A stretch of DNA of 64,000 bases, taken from NCBI GenBank assembly GCA_949987565.1, contig OX465104.1:11186964-11250963 (forward strand), in the 5' to 3' direction. The translations under genes and the position numbers were made by a program. This DNA comes from Luidia sarsii. Lineage: Eukaryota; Echinodermata; Asteroidea; Paxillosida; Luidiidae. Below the pieces are notes generated by a model. The model ran no database searches. It had not been told where the DNA came from and saw only the letters and a program-made list of their open reading frames with translations. This document shows, one piece after another, positions 43,640-64,000 of this stretch (positions are counted from its first letter, which is position 1; each line of letters begins with the position of its first letter).

Positions 43640-43945
43640 GTCAGGGGCGGTCGAGCAGTCTCCTGACGAGTTCACATTACCCGAAACGTTTCAGAGCCAC
43701 ACTCCTTGAAAGAGTAGTGCCGCATGGTGTAACCGCAAACCTTCCACTTAGTTTGTCCACCACGTCAACCTTCAAGTCTCATCTAATTAAGACTTAAGGC
43801 TTTGCACGATGGGTGAATCAATATAGGAAGGTTTGCGGGGACACCCTGTATCAGGTCTCTTAAAGGAAGAGGTGTGGTTCTGAAAAGAACCTGAGTGGTA
43901 ACTCAACGTTTCGACCAGTATGCTCTGGCCGTCATCAGGAGAAAG
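43640..43945. mobile_element. Inverted pair of Penelope/retrozyme-like ends
   Basis: The plus-orientation copy at about 43,655-43,790 (CTGACGAG, GAAACGTTTCAGAGCCACAC, GGTGTAACCGCAAACC) faces a minus-orientation copy at 43,812-43,941 (AGGTTTGCGGGGACACC, GTGTGGTTCTGAAAAGAACC). Both are homologous to 6,213-6,358. Confidence 0.65.
43902..43941 (-). ncRNA. Hammerhead-ribozyme-like motif, second copy
   Basis: On the minus strand: stem I CTC, core CTGATGA (43938-43932), stem II GGCCAG with CTGGTC around loop AGCATA, GAAAC, then GTT as the NUH cleavage triplet and GAG closing stem I. One unpaired C follows the core. Core nucleotides are all intact; stem III is minimal. Confidence 0.5.
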
Positions 43946-44534
43946 TCTTATCTAGGGGGCAGCAGAATCATCCATACTGTACCCGGCAATGATTGTCTAC
44001 AGTACCTGGGCAAGCTCCGACATCTAACCCCCTCCCTCCACAACCCCCGCGGTGACATCAAAGTAACCGTCGACGCATCCTTGGCGTCCAAAACATCTAA
44101 GCTCACCGCCGTCAAAGAATTAAAACCCAGCCGAGCGTGTCCTTCCTTTGTGCCGTGAACTCCGTTGCACTCAAGCGCAGTCAGTACCAACTGAGTTTGC
44201 AACCGTGGCGCACTCTTGCGTTTGAAAGACAAAGACAACAAGAATATGCAAGATCGTTCAGATCTACTCCACCTTTCGCTCGACATTCCTGTCATCCTTC
44301 TTTTATGTTCTTGTTTTGTGTGTGTCTTTTTTAACCACCCCCTGTCGAATCCCCGCGGATTTTGTCAGGTTCACGCATGACTGTCTCCTTCCAAGATCGA
44401 GTCGAAACAAGCACTCTGCGGGTTCTATTGGCGAGGGAGAATGAATTTACATTCGTTTGTATTTGGAAGTTCGTGGACGTATTTTAAAGTTAGTATGCAC
44501 CATTTTGCGAAGGTCAAAGAACTTTGTCAAACTC

Positions 44535-44757
44535 AACAATGAGTAAACTTTTTGAGTAAACAATGCCTGAAGTTAAAGTATCTTCACAATTTGATTACAA
44601 ATAATTTTTATTTATTTTTATTTTCGGAAATTTTAAATATTAGAGGATATTATATTTTGATATCATTTGAAAGCTAATGGTATACTCTTTCACATCATTA
44701 GAAAATCTCAAAATCTCAAAAGTGGGGTTATTCTTCATTATGCTGTGCCGGGTCACA
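44535..44757. mobile_element. TA-flanked MITE (TGTGACCCGGCACA family), copy 2
   Basis: Right end GCTGTGCCGGGTCACA; the body is homologous to 27,536-27,770 in inverted orientation, including AAAGCTAATGGTATACTC. The left terminus is decayed. Confidence 0.7.
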
Positions 44758-45589
44758 TTATATCGCAGCTGAATAAGTTTCGGCACAATTCGTCAATCAT
44801 TCCATGAGGGAAAACCGTTTGTAATTTCCTTTTTTCTGGCATAGAGGGTGTGATTTGGGTGTGATCGCTCCACGATCCGGAAAACGGCAGATTTTTTTTC
44901 GAGTGCTAAACATTTCACAGAATGCCCGATACCGCAAATGGCTCACCCTCCCTCCAAGTGTGTCACATTTCCCGGCGCCCAGCTGACTGTGCGAACGCTT
45001 ACCTCACACAGTCAACAACATTGCAAAGCGCTTCAGATTTCAGGTTAAAATGAAAACTTCGAATGATTCGGTACGCGTACGGCACTTGAAAGAGAGAGAG
45101 AAAAAAAGCAACCGACAACTTGTTTCCCCCTGTTGGAGTATTTTGTGACCCGTTGCCTGTCGCTGCCGTAAGCTGCTACATCCTGGAAGCATATGTCATC
45201 CTCACAAACAGCAACAGTGCCTTCAGAATCTAAAATTCTTTTTTGTTGGTTTTTACTTTCAAAAATCTACCGCCACAGAAATGCCCACAGGCTGGTTGTC
45301 CACTGTCAAAAGAACCCCCACACACATACGTTTAGAGCACTGTTCTCTTTCCCCTCATTCGTCTGAGTGTGAATACGCATTTCAAAGACCGTATTGCAAT
45401 TTGTGCAAAAAAGGAAAACGGGGGGGGGGCATTATTAATTTTGTGGACAGTCAGCGAGGGTGGAACACTGCTTTGAAGCTTGTACGGTTAGTATTTAGGG
45501 AGCGTTTCTTTTTGAGGATTTGTGTGTGGGTGAGTTGTTTCCCGGAGGGCTGGCCCAGTTCCATGGATTGACTTTTTGAGGGATGGTGC

Positions 45590-45775
45590 GGGAGAGGGAG
45601 AGAGAGGGGAGAAAGAGGTGGAGAAAGAGATAGAGGGAGAGAGAGGGGGGGGGGGGGACAGAAGGGAAGACGGAGGGGAGGGAGAAAGGTAGAGAGAGTG
45701 AGGGAGAGAGGTAGAGAGAGTGAGGGAGGGAGAGACAGAGAGGGGAGAGGGAGGGAGAAAGTTGAGAGGGAGAAA
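45590..45775. repeat. GA-rich tract
   Basis: GAGAGGGAGAGAG-type purine tract with a G-run near 45,645. Confidence 0.88.
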
Positions 45776-47189
45776 ATCGCCCCCCCCAAAAAAAAAAAAA
45801 TAATAATAATAATAATTAATTAATTTAATAATTAAAATTTAATGCGCATAGTACATTATATAGGGAGGTCAGGTAAAAAGCTGTGGTTTGTTTCGGACTT
45901 TTATTCCGAGTATATTTTTTGTTCGTTATCGGGTGGGTGTGTGTGTGTGTTTTTTATTTTTTGTTGTTGTTGTTTTTTGGTTTTTTTACAGTGGATGATG
46001 GGTTTGACCATAGGCACGGGCAGCCCCATATCATAGTTGGTTGGGCTGAAGGCTGACTGAGATGACAAACCAGAGGGCAGTCTGCATGGATGAATTGGTC
46101 ACTAGAACTGTCGACACCTGAATCACAACTACTCTCCTCCACCTCTTCCTTTCCTCCTCTCCGCATGTAGCTCCCCGTCTTTCACCCCTCTCCTCTCACC
46201 CTTATCTTTAGTCCTTCTACTTCTTATGTTAGTCTTCTTCCTCACTCCCCCCCCCCTTTCTCCTCTCTCTCTTTCCATCCCATCCTTCTCTCATCCTCAT
46301 ACTCCTTACTCTACTTAAATCCCGCATCCACCTCCTCTTACTTCTCCTCCTCTCCGTCTTTTTCTTCTCCTCGTGCCGTTCTTCGCACCAGCATACTAAT
46401 TCTACGCCTCATTCTACTCAACCTCATCTTCCCCTTTTCTCTTGCCCTGCGCTCCTTCCCTCCATTCTCAACCCCTTGCCCCTCAGTACGAGGATTCTAT
46501 CATGACATCTACAAACTGTGTAAATTCGAAGGAAATCTGTGGACATCGATGTTTCCCGATTTTCCCAATTTTAAGGTTCGTGTGCCTAGCGGAGGCACAG
46601 TGTAAAAAAAACTTGTCTGGGACGTCGTGTAAGCCATCTCTTCAGAGAAGCGGGTGCGGCTCCGAAAGGTTACCGGCACTTTTCAGAGCCGGTGACCCAC
46701 TCCTCGAACTATACGCGGCGTCAACACAAACTTAAAATAATTTACGCGTGGAGTGCATGTACCTGTATAGTATGGCTCTACACAGAAACGGCATCAATGA
46801 ACGAGTCTATCCCCATTTTTTTCTTCCCCTTCGTGATGTGAGGAATTTTTCATTCCGATTTGCACTCCACTTCACCCAGAGGAATGGGGGTGTGTGTGTG
46901 TGGGGGGGGGGGGGTGGGGGGAAATGTCTGACGACGGGGCCCTGGTTCTAAACACACACGCACAAGTGATCTTTAACTGTCCATGAACTCATTGTTAAGC
47001 CCACGAACAACCCAGAAATGCCATTCCTTCTGCCATTCAAACAAGACATTTCGAATGAAAAGCGTGAGGGGAGCTGAGAGTGAACAAAGAGAGAGAGGGA
47101 GCGGAGGTGTGGAAGGGTGTGAAAGAGCGTGCAGATCCAAATTTATTAGGACTTATTTGCTAGCCCCCATGCCCTCCAAGTTTACCCGT

Positions 47190-48010
47190 CCCCTTTCCTC
47201 CACCTCCCCCCTCTCTCTCCCTACCATCCCCATCTCTTTCTCTGTCTATCTCTCTCCCCCTCCCTATCTCTATCTCTCTCCCTCCCCTTCTCTCTCACCT
47301 CTCTCACCGCCTCTTTCTTTTCCCCCTTTCCCCCTCTCTATCTCTCTCCCTCCCTTACTCTCCCACTCTCTCGCTCCCTTCCTCTCCCACTCTCCTCTCT
47401 CTCTCTCCTTCCCTCTCTCCCCATCTCTTTCTCTGTCTATCTCTCCCCCTCCCTATCTCTATCTCACTCCCTCCCTTACTCTCTCACCTCTCTCACGATC
47501 TCTCCATCCCTCTCTCCACCACCCCTCTCACTCTCTCTCCCTCCCCATCTCTCTCCCTCTTTCTCCCTCCCTCTGTCTCCATCTGTTTCTCTGTCTATCT
47601 CTCTTCCCTTCCCTATCTCTATCTCTCTCCCTCCCTTACTCTCTATCTCTCTCCCTCACTCTCTCTCTCTCCCTTCTATTCCAGTTTTATCTCCCATCTC
47701 TCTCCCTCCCCCTCTCCGAGCTCCCCATGCCTTTCTCTGTCTATCTCTCTTCCCCCTCCCTATCTCTATCTCACTCCCTCTCTTTCTGTCTCACCCCCTC
47801 TCTGTGCCTCTTTCTTCCTCCCTTCCCCCCTCTCTATCTCTCTCACCCTCTATTGACCCCTCTCTCCACCACTCTCTCTCACTTTCTCTCCCTCTATCTC
47901 TCTCTCCACCTCTCTCTACCTCCCTTTCTTATAGCCCTTAAGTAATTCTCTCTTGCTCTCTCTCCCTTCCCCTCTCTCTCCCTTCCTCTCTCTCTCCTTC
48001 TCCGCCTCAT
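47190..48010. repeat. CT-rich tract
   Basis: CTCTCTCCCTCCC-type pyrimidine tract, with TATCTCTATCTCTCTCCC repeated several times (47,263, 47,450, 47,616, 47,760) at an approximate spacing of 150-190 bases. Confidence 0.88.
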
Positions 48011-48648
48011 CTCACTCTGCCTCCCCTCGACTTTACTCAAATAAAAGCACCGATGTATACCTCCAAATTCATATGGGGCCATTTCCTGATGCAGCGGGGA
48101 ACAAAAAGTCAAAGAAAAAAGGCAGCCACGCAGAGTTTGATGGGGGAAAATATGTAAATCCCCGGCATAGTATTCCGGATTACCGAAGGCCCTTTTTATC
48201 ATCAGTTTTGTTATCATTTTGGCATAACCTTGAGAAATCCGAACGATAAAGGGTAAAGAATGTGCTTCACTAAAACCCTGCCAGCTTTATGCCCGATTGT
48301 GTGGCGGGCACCAGTTGACTGCGGGAAGTCAACCGTTGCCATCGGCCCCCGTACCACGTAAACAACGTCACCGCTTTCTGACCAGTCGCTTATTTAGGTC
48401 ATCCGACCTTTTATATATATATATATATAATAAAAAAAATTCTTTCAGGCAAAAATCAACTCTTTTTGCCCGAACCAAGGGCTGGTCGACCCTCAGTACC
48501 TGCGTTTTCCAAGGTAACCGCGGTATATTATTGCGCATGCGTGTTTCTCGTCAGCGGTCAACCAAGGGTCGATCGGGCTCTGACCTCTACCCGGTTTGGC
48601 CGCTGTCCTCTGCGACCGTTTTGTCTTCCTGTCTTCCAGTCAACAAGT

Positions 48649-48885
48649 GAAGGCTTATAGGCTCAGGTTTCGGCTTCTGATGCATTTTGTCCCATTCGTT
48701 ATAATGTCCGAGATACAAAAGAACACCCTTTGGGCTACACTTACAGGGTAAATACTCTCTACTAGACAAGACAAACAAGCCTTCAAAATCGGCGACAAAC
48801 CACAACCTATAGTTGTAGGTGTTTTTTGTGTGACCGGGGACGAAGTCTGAGCCCGAGCCCGAGCCCGAGACAATGATGAAGGGCC
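48649..48885. mobile_element. MITE, diverged member of the GGCC(C/G)TTTTC family
   Basis: GAAGGCTTATAGGCTCAGG at the left and GACGAAGTCTGAGCCCGAG with GAAGGGCC at the right are inverted and related to the TIRs at 34,061-34,295. Confidence 0.5.
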
Positions 48886-49020
48886 AAACTAATGGCAAAG
48901 CAGTCCGCAGGCTTTGCAGGTAGACAGGGTCTTAGCCTGGTCTCCTTCTTCGGTTGCACGAGAAATGCAATGTAATGTACTGGGGCTAATACATTAGTGA
49001 GCAAACGGGGAATCATACCA

Positions 49021-49204
49021 AGGCCCTTTTCCAAAACCCGGCTTTGGCTTCGGCTCCGGCTTCGTCTCTGTTATTCCAAAAGCTGAAAACTCAGGTTGGA
49101 GTTGTTTGCTGAAGTTGAAGCTTTGGATTTTCTGTTCAAAATGCAGTGAAACATTCAAAACCAAAGCCAAAGGCCTCCCGTTTTCATGCCTTGTATTTTA
49201 GGCC
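49021..49204. mobile_element. MITE, GGCCCTTTTCCAAAACCCGG family, right end missing
   Basis: Left TIR AGGCCCTTTTCCAAAACCCG and a body inverted relative to 4,191-4,400 (GTTGAAGCTTTGGATT; CCAAAGGCCTCCCGTTTTCA). Confidence 0.65.
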
Positions 49205-49624
49205 AAGATGATCAGTGACAAATTAAGGATGGCACAAGATTATCTGGTTTGGGAAGAGTGCATTTAAGTTGTCGTAGCCACCCGATGAAGTCGTGGTTGC
49301 TACACAAACTGGTTAGTATTCAAGAGCTATCCTTCTGTTGTCGTCATTGATCAGTTACCCAACACAGTCATCGCCCCACATCTACGGGGAGCGCTCATGA
49401 AGTGGGGCGGGCTGAGGTTGCACTAAATACCAACATTCGCAGCGTGTCGGCCACTCTTCGGTCGCTCGGCGAGAACGTCTTTTTGCACGACACGAGTCTG
49501 GTACGTCGGCGATATCACTAAAATACCAACTGCCACAACCGCCAGATAGAAGAGAACCGAGTCACCCAAAAAGTGCCCGAAACTGCTGTAGCGGTTGGTA
49601 TGCATTTCCCCCCGGGACTTTCGC

Positions 49625-49982
49625 TTAAAGGCCCAATACAACATTGGGAAGATCGGAAAACATCGATATGTCCACAGATTTCCTTCTAATTTACACAGTT
49701 TGGTCATAATAGAATCCTCATGTTGAAATTTTACGGTCTGGGATGCTGTACTTCCCTAGAAATATTCACTCAAACATCGACAAAAAGTTTATTACTCGCA
49801 AGTAATAAACTATTTCTTACACTACAGAATGGTGCAAAAACCGTGACGGTTTTTCTTCTACTTTCTCTGATCACCATTTGAGCTAAAACCTTCGCAGGAT
49901 TGCATTTGTGGGATGTTTAATGGTTTGACACACAAACTGCGCCAATCTGTTGACCTTTACCAATGTTGTATAGGGCCTTTAA
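49625..49982. mobile_element. piggyBac-type MITE (TTAA family), copy 3
   Basis: TTAA at both ends (49625-49628, 49979-49982); TIR AGGCCCAATACAACATTGG and CCAATGTTGTATAGGGCCT. Internally diverged from copies 1 and 2, but with the same layout and length (358 bp). Confidence 0.78.
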
Positions 49983-50999
49983 GGGGTCTGTGACCTCTGT
50001 CTGACCTGCAGGTCGGGCCCTGTCCCACCCTATACCCCCAAACCAACTCCTCGAAATACACGGCAGTAGTCGACATATTTACTTAGCCAAGTTTCATTCG
50101 TGGGAACAGGCCATTGTTGCCTTCTCCTCGGAAGAAAAGTATAATACACAATCTTATGCAAGCTTGGGTGAAAACAAGCCCCACCCCCATCCCATACGGA
50201 CTGGCCGTGGGCCAACTGGACAATGCTATACAAGGGCGCTGTACACTATGACCCGAATGTTTTCAATTCACTCTCTTTCCCCATTGTTGTTGGCTGAAAT
50301 TTGAACTACGTAGATGGGAGATCGGGACGGACTTGACACGGAACCAGTCGAAGAGAGAGAGAGGGGGAGGACTTCGAAAACCCGTGCGGAAGAAGCAAAA
50401 AAAACACCAGAAATCGGGTTAATCCCGAGTGGAATCTACGCTCTCGATCACAGGTAAGTTGTTCTCTATGGGTGAAAGTGAGGTGTTTTTTTTATGTATT
50501 TGGGGATTGATGGAGAAAGAAATTGAGTGAAAGGGAGAACTGAATTTTAGGAGGGGGGCATGAGGGGGGATGAATGTGAGAACCATGCAGGTGCACGGGG
50601 TGGCGTGAATTTGGGGAGTAATATTGCCAGCCGAGTTGTGTTATTCGCTCCCTCCAACACACCCCCCTGGTCACGTCTGTTCACCTTTTGTGAAAGAAAA
50701 AAAAATCTTATTCCAGATTCCCCGAGGCGCAGATTAGTGAGGGCATTTAAAAAAAAATATTATTAAAGGGGGGACCTCTATCTAAGGTTTTCATGCTCAG
50801 TGAACCGAATACAGGAATCGGTTACTTACGTGGGCTGGTTCAGGGTCGGCTCCTGCCCCGCAAACGCATCCGCTTTGCTTTTGAAGTCGAGATGACGGGC
50901 AGAAAGAGTGACGCAAATGAATCTTTACACTGACCTTTTGGGACGAACCATAGACGGGCTTTACGAGGCTGTATGCAGTGCGAAGTTGTGGACTGAGGG

Positions 51000-51640
51000 G
51001 GGTGGGGACGGGGCCGAACGTGGGAGGAGAGAGACAGAGGTAAAGGCAGAGGAAGGAATAGATAGATCGAGGAAGGAGATAGAGGAAGAAAGGGATAGGG
51101 GGAGAGAAGCGACAGAGGAAGAAGGAGATAGGGGAAGGAAGCGACATAGGAAGGAGGAGACAGAATAAGGAAGGGGTAGGGGAAGGAAAAGGGCCACAGG
51201 AAGGGAGAGATTGATGAGAGAAGTGACAGAGGAAGGAGGAGATAGAAAAAAAGGAAGGGGTAGAGGAAGGGAGATATAAGGGAAGGAAGTGACAGACGTA
51301 GGAGGAGATAGAGGAAGGAAGCGACAGAGGGAGGAGCTAGAATAAGGATAGGGGAAGGAAGAGATACATGAAGGAAGCGACAAAGGAAAGAGGAGATATA
51401 GGGGAAGATAATTATAAAGGAAGGGATAGAGAAGGGAAGGAAGTGACAGACGAAGGAGATAGAAAAGGGAAGGGTTATAGGAAGGAAGATATAGAGGAAG
51501 GGAGAGATGGACGAGGGAAGCGGCAGGGATGAATGGAGCGACAGAGGAACGAGGAGATATATGAAGAAAGTTATAGAGGAATGACTATATAGAAAAAGGA
51601 AGAGCCAGACGAAGTAAGCGACAGAGGATGGTAGTGTTAG
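51000..51640. repeat. GA-rich minisatellite with GGAAGGAAGCGACAGAGGAAG units
   Basis: Irregular tandem units of about 25-60 bases built from GGAAGCGACAGAGGAAG and GGAGATAGAGGAAGG. Confidence 0.8.
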
Positions 51641-52578
51641 GGGAATGATGATTATATAAGCCTACGAGTCGGTAAGACCCGCTAGCTGTAGCTGTAGATT
51701 GCAGCCTTTGTTGCCGTGCACGAAAGTCGCAGATACTCTTTATTTGTGGCATGATTTTGTATTAATACATCAGGCCAAGAGTCTTGCAAATACTGGGGCG
51801 GGCCCCCATTTTGTCCCGTAATTGGAAGTACATGTACGCTAGTCCAAACTTGGAAACTTTCACTTTGTTGCCTCGCCACGCCCATTGTCGTTATCCTCGT
51901 CTGATGTTTCAATCCACCTGCTGCTGTCGGGCTACCAGGTCAGAATTATATGACCGAGTTTCGATACGCAGTGGTGGATTTGCAATACGAACGCTTACTA
52001 GAAGTGTAGGCTAACGCCTTGCAAATCAGTCCCTCGGACTTGCCTTTGCTGAGAACAGATCAACAAATAACAAGTCGAGAATGATCCGAATATTTAGAGT
52101 ATGCCCGAAAAGTAGATAAAAAAAGAGCAGCAAACGTCATTCTAGACCCACAAAGACCAGAATTATCCAGACTATGAAACTTTCTTTTGACTGTCGACAA
52201 ACCCTTCCTCAGTTTGAGCTTTTGTGTTGAAAGCTGGATGCTTTTATTATACTAGTATAAAGGATGTTAACCCAAATTATCTGAAGCTATACATTTGTTG
52301 GTAATTCTTGTTTTATATTGAAAAGAAACCCAAACATTTTCGCATGGCATTACCATGGATGCAGTAAATGATCTTATCTGCAGAGGGTCCATGCATCGTG
52401 CGACGGTGGCACGGCGCATATGAAGCACGCCCTCTCTCGGTTAGCATGCCCCATAAAAATATTGTCGCCGGTTAGATGGGGATCTGTGCAAAAAGGTCAT
52501 TTTCATTGGCACTGTATACTTAATGAACTTCTACAGGCAGCAATGCAAAATGCACGTTGAGTATGCGAGTGAAGGGCC

Positions 52579-53043
52579 ACACCAATTGGTCATACCAATT
52601 GGTCATAACAATTGGTCATACCAATTGGTCATACCAATGGGTCATAGGAATAGGTCATACCAATGGGTCATAACAATGGGAAATACAATGGGTCATAACA
52701 ATGGGCCATACCAATAGGTCATACCAATGGGACATTCTAATGGTCATACCAATACGTCATACTGATACGCAATGGTCATACAATGGTTCATATCATTTGA
52801 TCATACCAATAGATCATACCAATTGGTCAGACCAAAGGGTCATACATGTACCAATGGGTCATACCAAAGGGTCATACCATTGGGCCATCCCAATGGTTCA
52901 TAACAATAGGGTCATAACAATGGGTCATACCAATGCGTAATGACAATGGACCATACAATTGGTCATGCCAATTGGTCATAACAATGGACCATACAATAGG
53001 TCATACCAATGGGTCATTCCAATGTGTCATACCAATGGGTCAT
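52579..53043 (+). repeat. 13-bp satellite-like array (ACCAATGGGTCAT)
   Basis: About 35 degenerate units of ACCAAT(T/G)GGTCAT, an internally near-palindromic motif (CCAATTGG). It decays from left to right. Confidence 0.88.
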
Positions 53044-54294
53044 AACAACATCCAACTCTGAAGTCACAACTCAAAAATAGAATCAGCAAGAAAGCACGTT
53101 TCTTATCTCACCCAGCATTTTATTGGAATAATTTTATTTGCATTTGTATTTAGAAATATCACCAGTCAATCAAATATATATATATATATATGTATTCTTC
53201 ATTAACTATGTACAAAATTTAATACCCAGGATTATGAAGTCAAAGAAAGAGAACAATGCCGAGAAAAGAAATTGAGAAAAGGAATTATCAAAATAATTAT
53301 CGGGCCTACTGTGCATGATCTTCACTAACGTCAAAACTATGACTCTTTGGTGATTTCTCAACTGTGAACAGAGCGCAGCCAAATTTTTCACAGCAGGCAG
53401 CCATTTGGTTACCCGCAGCAAGTGTTCTCCCCCACTCCCTGCAATGGGATTCTATAGCCATATGCAAGAAGAAAACGATCATATAATGCCGCAGATCCAA
53501 TTCAAACAATCGTAACATAACATTCACTTAAATTGATGCAAATGTGCTTTCACATTTTTTGGCCCTCACCACGTCCTGTTTCGGAAATATTTATTTCACC
53601 TTTTACACATTTCCAACTTTTGTTCAATCTTATCTTTCTCACTCAATAAATCACCTCATAATAATTATACCGATAAAAACTCATTTTATTTCTCATTAGC
53701 GCAGTAGTGCCAGCTCATTGTCTGGGTTTTACGGCACGTAAAACCTATATTACGTAAGTAGATAAATATAACCGCTTCTTACCATCCTACCGAATCAGTC
53801 AGGTGGCATTTACAATGATCTAAAATACTGCATTGTCATAGAACAGATTGAATAGAATAATTAACCAGACAAAAATTAAATAGAATTCAATGAATCATGA
53901 CTGTTTTAAGCCAAATATTTTTCCATGCAATATTACGGTTCAACCTCTTCATTTTGTTCTTAAAAAATAACGAGAGCGAATAATTCCCACTTAATTTCCC
54001 TATACGTTTGACTTATATATTTATATACGAAATGCTGTCATTGTGATCTCACAAATTTGAGGAAGTACATTATTAATTGAAAAGGTCCTATTAAATCCTC
54101 CGTAGGGGTTCTTTGTTTCATTCCCAATCATACCATGCAAAAAGAAACGCCGTTGTGAGTTGTGAGAGACGAATTCCATCCAAGCAGTATACGCAACGCC
54201 ACAATTGCGGACAAAAGCGCATGCGCTGCTGTGGAACAGAGTCGGAGGGGCAACGAGATGTGATGCCGAACTCTCGCGAGAGAGACTATTTTTT

Positions 54295-54300
54295 TTTATT
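54295..54300 (-). terminator. Candidate polyadenylation signal of the protease gene
   Basis: AATAAA on the minus strand about 130 bases past the stop codon. It abuts an A/T run, so it could be chance; other AATAAA hexamers occur further downstream near 53,590 and 53,685. Confidence 0.3.
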
Positions 54301-54429
54301 ATGTTGAAGGGCGGGCAGTTGTAGTTGAACTGGAGGCCATACTCCATTCGGAATGAGCTCTACTCTCGATCGTGTTTGCTCCTAACATCTCTGTTTCGGT
54401 AGGACGCCCTCTACGCTCCCGTTCTGGGT

Positions 54430-64000
<9,571 letters not shown>

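Overview
This is animal nuclear DNA: genes split into short exons with GT-AG junctions, long repeat-rich introns, interspersed MITE/SINE/Penelope-type debris and an interstitial TTAGGG array. The extracellular modules (EGF, CUB, PAN, LDLa, trypsin), and above all a signal-EGF-CUB-EGF(n) protein laid out like the sea urchin fibropellins, point to an invertebrate deuterostome. An echinoderm is most likely, but amphioxus or a hemichordate is not excluded. All splice sites were read by eye from GT/AG, reading frame and phase; no transcript was available.

Left gene (minus strand, 19,598 down past position 1): a secreted, fibropellin-like protein. Fourteen coding exons are visible: signal peptide, one EGF, one CUB, then eleven EGF modules, mostly of the calcium-binding DINEC type. 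Every module exon starts and ends in phase 1. The gene runs off the left edge, so the remaining EGFs and any C-terminal domain are not seen.

Middle (about 19.9-54.3 kb): no coding exon I can support. It holds low-complexity tracts, a 31-bp minisatellite, a telomeric-type array, several MITE families, a foldback element and tRNA-like SINE fragments.

Right gene (minus strand, past 64,000 down to 54,430): ten exons that join in frame to encode a C-terminally membrane-anchored serine protease. In order these are a trypsin domain (complete from just before the catalytic His), LDLa, PAN/apple, CUB, CUB, one transmembrane helix and a short tail ending in an NPAY motif. Its 5' end lies outside the window. 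This N-terminal-protease, type I layout is the reverse of the familiar type II transmembrane serine proteases and is the most notable coding feature here.

The most notable non-coding feature is a dispersed family of short elements carrying hammerhead-ribozyme-like cores (for example 6,213-6,253 and 43,902-43,941). One copy (25,154-25,277) is flanked by a perfect 12-bp direct repeat, and its homology to the others starts at the predicted self-cleavage site. This is what a Penelope-like element or metazoan retrozyme would leave.

The two genes lie head to tail on the same strand about 35 kb apart. Both products would act outside the cell or at its surface; no direct functional link between them can be read from the sequence.
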